30,295 nucleotides of DNA from a virus. The stretch covers positions 1-30,295 of the IMG/VR virus record IMGVR_UViG_3300020183_005424; one strand, given 5' to 3'. Every line of letters begins with the position of its first letter. Position 1 is the stretch's first letter. Below the pieces are notes generated by a model. It did no database searches and was not told the origin of the DNA. It saw nothing but the letters and a program-made list of their open reading frames with translations. A program made the translations under genes and the position numbers. Positions 27,186 to 30,295 of this stretch are shown piece by piece.

Positions 27186-27914
27186 GTGGCACTGGCAAAC
27201 ACGTTTAACTGGAGCGCTCTTACGAGAGACATGCTGTACAGCCTATTAAATGAGGTACAGAGTCGGGTTGTTGGCAAAAAACTTAAAATAGAAAAGTTCC
27301 AAAAAATAGTTAGTCAGCATTTAAAAGGTCATTTACCTATTAGGGTAGTTTGTGATCGTGATCCTGAGACAGAATCTGAATATGTGTTTGTTGGTGGTTG
27401 GTACTTTAGCGATCTGGATAAAAAACACAGAAAACCCATACAGGTGGTATTTTCCTATCATTTTTTTGATGAATTTATACAAGTATCTAGACACAAATGG
27501 CAAAGGATCTGTTGGTTATTTGCTGATACCATGCTACATGAAATAATACACATGAGGCAATTCAGGGCCAGAAAGTTTAAAAGCATACCCGGTTATCAAA
27601 GCACAGCCAGCCGCGGCCGTGACAGGCGCAACCAAAATTATTACGGCGACAAAGATGAAATTGGTGCCTACTCATTTAATATAGCCTGCGAATTATTAGA
27701 TAGATTTGGTTCAGATTTTTGCCAAATGAAGGCCTACATTGACAGCGACCAATACCGTAGGCATAAACGAACCACGTTTTACAAGTACATGAAGTCCTTC
27801 GATTGGAACCATAATCATCCAATAATTCGCAAAATAAAGAAGAAATCGCTGTCATACATACCTAATGCTCAAATAGGTAAACCATTCCGGACTACTGATT
27901 ACTTGACCTACTAG
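27186..27914 (+). CDS. HEXXH-type putative metallopeptidase
   Basis: The 242-residue protein has LHEIIHMRQF, an HEXXH zinc site at about 119-123, and a later acidic residue in DEIGAYSFN that could be the third ligand. This fits the SprT-like/zincin superfamily, but no SprT zinc ribbon is seen at the C-terminus. It could be a peptidase or a DNA-associated metalloprotein. The start is GTG at 27186 with AGGAG seven bases upstream. It precedes the ligase gene, whose promoter begins inside its last codons. Confidence 0.65.
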   Translation: MALANTFNWSALTRDMLYSLLNEVQSRVVGKKLKIEKFQKIVSQHLKGHLPIRVVCDRDPETESEYVFVGGWYFSDLDKKHRKPIQVVFSYHFFDEFIQVSRHKWQRICWLFADTMLHEIIHMRQFRARKFKSIPGYQSTASRGRDRRNQNYYGDKDEIGAYSFNIACELLDRFGSDFCQMKAYIDSDQYRRHKRTTFYKYMKSFDWNHNHPIIRKIKKKSLSYIPNAQIGKPFRTTDYLTY

Positions 27915-27931
27915 ATTATTGATGTTACAAT
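27903..27931 (+). promoter_or_regulatory. sigma70 promoter for the DNA ligase gene
   Basis: TTGACC (27903-27908) and TACAAT (27926-27931) are 17 nt apart; the element overlaps the upstream gene's stop and lies 30 nt before the ligase start. Confidence 0.65.
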
Positions 27932-27960
27932 AAGGCATTGATAAACTATTGGAGTCTACA

Positions 27961-29277
27961 GTGAGCGATCCATGTGCTAGTGTAATTTGGGCACTAGAAA
28001 CCCATAATAGTCGGTTAGATAAAGAAGCAATCATTGAAGTCCAAATGAAGCAGAAGAACGACGAGTTCTTTGCAGGATGTGCGTTGGCTTTGGATGCCAC
28101 AGTAACTTTCGGACTAAAACAAATACCGGAGAAAACGGATGAAAGCGGCCTTGGCTTATCTTGGGATGCTTTTCTTAGTGTTGCTCAGCGTCTATGTAAT
28201 CGTGAGCTCACAGGCAATAGTGCTAGGAGTGCAGTTGATGCCATAATGAATACTGCAACAAAATCCCAATGGAATGGTTGGTATAGACGCATTCTTATCA
28301 AGGATCTGCGTTGCGGAGTCAGTGAGAAAACTATTAACAAGGTAGTAAAGCGTGGACCTAAAAAGTATTCTATTCCTGTGTTTGAGTGTCAACTTGCTCA
28401 CGATAGTAGTAATCACGAAACTAAAGTGGCCGGAAGAAAACTCATCGAAGTTAAACTCGATGGAGTTCGTGTTATTACTATTGTCTATCCAAGCGGGCGT
28501 GTTGATCAGTTTAGCCGTAATGGCAAGGAACTGGTTAATTTTGAGCATGTAAAAGCACAGCTCAGCGAAGTAGGCAAGGGCTTTGACATACCTTATGTGT
28601 TAGACGGAGAGATCATGTCTAGCTCGTTTCAGGACTTGATGAAGCAGGTTCACCGCAAGGACAATGTCAATGCCTCAGATGCTATCTTGTATCTGTTTGA
28701 CATCATGCCTTTACATGATTTCCAAATTGGATTTAGCAATCTGTTACAGACAGAACGTTCGGGTATGCTACAAAGTTGGTATGAGCTTGAGCAAGGAAAA
28801 TTGCCTAACGTTCGTGTACTAGAACATGAACTGGTAGACCTCGATACTGATGCAGGTCGTAAACTGTTTAGAGAAATAAACCAAGAAGCCATCGATGGTG
28901 GCTATGAAGGCATTATGATTAAGGATCCGGATGCACCATATGAATGTAAAAGAACACACCACTGGCTAAAACTCAAGCCGTTTATCGAAGTTAGCCTTCA
29001 GGTTACCATGGTGGAAGAAGGTACCGGACGAAATTCCGGACGTCTTGGTGCACTGGTTTGCGAAGGTGATGATCTTGATAAGACAATCCGAGTCAATGTT
29101 GGCAGCGGCTTTAGTGATTCTGATCGTGATATTTTTTGGAGTTCACGTGATAAAGTGGTTGGCCAAGTAGTAGAGGTCAGAGCAGATGCTATTACTCAAA
29201 ATCAAGATGGCACTTTCTCGCTTAGGTTCCCCCGATTCTTAAGGTTTAGAGGATTTAAACAAGGTGAAAAAATCTAA
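27961..29277 (+). CDS. ATP-dependent DNA ligase (T4 gp30-like)
   Basis: The 438-residue protein carries the nucleotidyltransferase motifs: the adenylation lysine Lys165 in EVKLDGVRV (motif I), LDGEIM (motif III), GGYEGIMIKDP (motif IV) and WLKLKP (motif V). A helical N-terminus and C-terminal OB-fold region (KTIRVNVGSG) complete it. The size is close to T4 gp30 (487 aa). It seals nicks in duplex DNA during phage replication using ATP. The start is the GTG at 27961 with GGAG six bases upstream; a TTG at 27949 only extends into that site. Confidence 0.93.
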   Translation: MSDPCASVIWALETHNSRLDKEAIIEVQMKQKNDEFFAGCALALDATVTFGLKQIPEKTDESGLGLSWDAFLSVAQRLCNRELTGNSARSAVDAIMNTATKSQWNGWYRRILIKDLRCGVSEKTINKVVKRGPKKYSIPVFECQLAHDSSNHETKVAGRKLIEVKLDGVRVITIVYPSGRVDQFSRNGKELVNFEHVKAQLSEVGKGFDIPYVLDGEIMSSSFQDLMKQVHRKDNVNASDAILYLFDIMPLHDFQIGFSNLLQTERSGMLQSWYELEQGKLPNVRVLEHELVDLDTDAGRKLFREINQEAIDGGYEGIMIKDPDAPYECKRTHHWLKLKPFIEVSLQVTMVEEGTGRNSGRLGALVCEGDDLDKTIRVNVGSGFSDSDRDIFWSSRDKVVGQVVEVRADAITQNQDGTFSLRFPRFLRFRGFKQGEKI

Positions 29278-29521
29278 TTTGGACAAACAAATATTAAAGG
29301 ACATGATATACGGATGTCTAAGAGAATTAGGGGAAAACAAAGATCTGTTTTACCATAGTAGTTTTGGACAACAATACAGTCATTTTCATGACAAAGGCAA
29401 AGAACCTGTACTGGAAATTTTACATGATTTAATTTGTAAAATCCGAGAAGTTGAAGAACAGGCCTTCGAAGATCGTAAAAAGCAAGAAACCTTTGATGCG
29501 CTAAAGGGTGAAACAAAATGA
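29264..29521 (+). CDS. small hypothetical protein, 85 aa
   Basis: The GTG start at 29264 lies 14 nt before the ligase stop, with AGAGGA ten bases upstream. The product (VKKSNLDKQILKDMIYGCLR) is helical and charged, with a SHFHDKGKEPVL middle and a Glu/Lys-rich tail. Its stop overlaps the next ATG as ATGA. Function unknown. Confidence 0.62.
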   Translation: MKKSNLDKQILKDMIYGCLRELGENKDLFYHSSFGQQYSHFHDKGKEPVLEILHDLICKIREVEEQAFEDRKKQETFDALKGETK

Positions 29522-29715
29522 ATAAACAAATAGAAATCCACCCTGGCCAGTATTGGCTTAGTCCTAACATGACAGAGTTTTACATTGACGATGTAAGGCG
29601 TACTGATACAGGTGTTTGGATACACTATACCAACACATTCACACAGCAGACTCACAGTTGTTTGGAGGGTGCCTTTAGGCAGATATTTACATTGCACGGA
29701 AATAGACGTTACTAA
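29518..29715 (+). CDS. small hypothetical protein, 65 aa
   Basis: Coupled by ATGA to the previous gene. The 65-residue product begins MNKQIEIHPGQYWLSPNMTE and alternates strands (EFYIDDVRR, GVWIHYTN), consistent with a small beta-rich phage protein. A tail of basic residues ends it. No family recognised. Confidence 0.62.
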   Translation: MNKQIEIHPGQYWLSPNMTEFYIDDVRRTDTGVWIHYTNTFTQQTHSCLEGAFRQIFTLHGNRRY

Positions 29716-29718
29716 ATA
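29711..29718 (+). promoter_or_regulatory. late-promoter-like box ACTAAATA
   Basis: ACTAAATA overlaps the stop of the 65-aa gene and lies 19 nt before the BI-1-like ATG, with AAGGAGA in between. Confidence 0.4.
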
Positions 29719-29737
29719 ACTTTTTAAGGAGAAGAAT

Positions 29738-30295
29738 ATGTTTGGAACAGCATATACAGGCGGAATAGCAACATATCGTTCTGCTTCAGAAATTAACTCT
29801 GCTATGGGCCGTGTCTACGGACACATGAGCCTAGCGGTACTTACCAGCATGATTGTCAGTCTTTTGGTAGGTACTAATGCCACATTACTACAGTTTTTCT
29901 TTACTGGTGTAACAAAGTGGATTGTGATTTTTGCACCATTAGTGGCAATCTTTGCCTTTGCCTTTGCCGCTGAGAAGTTTAGCAAAGCAGGCTTGCAGGC
30001 ATTCTTGCACGGCTTTGCCGCATTGATGGGCTTGAGTTTTGCCACAATCTTTGCAGTTTTCACTATGGGATCAATTGTCAGTGCCTTTATGGGTGCGGCC
30101 ATCCTATTTGGTATTATGAGTGGTTATGGGTATTTTACCAAACGTGATCTAACCAGTGTTGGACAGTTCATGTTTATTGGCTTAATCGCCATTATCATTG
30201 CCAGCATTGTTAACATCTTTATTGGCAGCACCGTAATGCAGATGGTCGTCAGTGCTATTGCTATTATCATCTTCTTAGGTCTCACTGCCTACGAT
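29738..30295 (+). CDS. BI-1/YccA-family multi-pass membrane protein (partial, runs off window)
   Basis: ATG at 29738 follows AAGGAGA. The 186 visible residues hold about six or seven hydrophobic helices and the family's conserved blocks: INSAMGRVYGHMSLAVLTSM near the start and GLTAYD at the visible end, where BI-1 proteins have GLTAYDTQ. YccA, the bacterial member, binds and modulates FtsH protease; others affect membrane calcium. In T4-like phages a relative is unusual. A late-type box lies 19 nt upstream. The C-terminus is beyond the window. Confidence 0.85.
   Translation, partial: MFGTAYTGGIATYRSASEINSAMGRVYGHMSLAVLTSMIVSLLVGTNATLLQFFFTGVTKWIVIFAPLVAIFAFAFAAEKFSKAGLQAFLHGFAALMGLSFATIFAVFTMGSIVSAFMGAAILFGIMSGYGYFTKRDLTSVGQFMFIGLIAIIIASIVNIFIGSTVMQMVVSAIAIIIFLGLTAYD

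Noticed and set aside
29815-30102. Minus-strand Ala/Lys-rich ORF of 95 aa
   Set aside because: Antisense of the BI-1-like gene; composition arises from the hydrophobic codons opposite.

Overview
The window reads as part of a large, AT-rich, tailed-phage genome of the T4-like type. The reasons are a 20-member tRNA array, tightly overlapping small genes, a T4 gp30-type ATP-dependent DNA ligase, a viral ClpP, and short TATAAATA-type late-promoter boxes just upstream of many start codons. No capsid, tail or polymerase gene lies inside the window, so the phage assignment is inference. A Bug/TctC-type solute-binding protein, a family abundant in Betaproteobacteria, hints at a betaproteobacterial or similar planktonic host, but this is weak.

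Layout. (1) 1-905: end of a rightward operon with a class II aldolase-like enzyme. (2) 930-2379: a divergent pair (QueC-like PP-loop protein and an unknown protein) whose start codons overlap. (3) 2380-3160: mostly non-coding DNA with two consensus sigma70 promoters, a TATAAATA box, a strong terminator with a competing alternative pairing, a 52-aa ORF and a second structured element. (4) 3183-6387: about 20 tRNAs and tRNA-like elements, interrupted by a 2-oxoglutarate (2OG) oxygenase-like gene and by about 340 nt of hairpin-rich non-coding DNA. (5) 6392-20586: a cargo island coded on both strands. It holds an asparagine-synthetase-like protein, five 2OG-oxygenase-like proteins counting the one in the tRNA array, a secreted solute-binding protein, a sulfotransferase-like protein, a membrane fatty-acid desaturase, an ABC1/UbiB kinase, small ABM-like proteins, and an acyl-assembly set: PP-loop protein, FabZ-type dehydratase, acyl carrier protein, ketosynthase and AcpS. 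(6) 20598-22852: a 63-aa protein, about 500 nt of promoter-driven structured non-coding DNA, then a TROVE/vWA (DUF2828, Ro60-related) protein. (7) 22900-30295: a rightward string of phage housekeeping genes: cupin, AbrB-like protein, translation factor IF-1, metallophosphatase, ClpP, HEXXH protein, DNA ligase, small ORFs and a BI-1/YccA-type membrane protein cut by the window end.

How it may work together. The ketosynthase, dehydratase and carrier protein all keep their catalytic or attachment residues, and the phage supplies its own phosphopantetheinyl transferase, so the carrier could be activated independently of the host. Ketoreductase, malonyl loading, enoyl reductase and release functions are absent and would have to come from host fatty-acid synthesis. 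The nearby desaturase, 2OG oxygenases, PP-loop ligase-like enzymes and ABC1 kinase could tailor or handle a lipid-like or quinone-like product. That pathway is a hypothesis; the individual enzyme assignments are much firmer.
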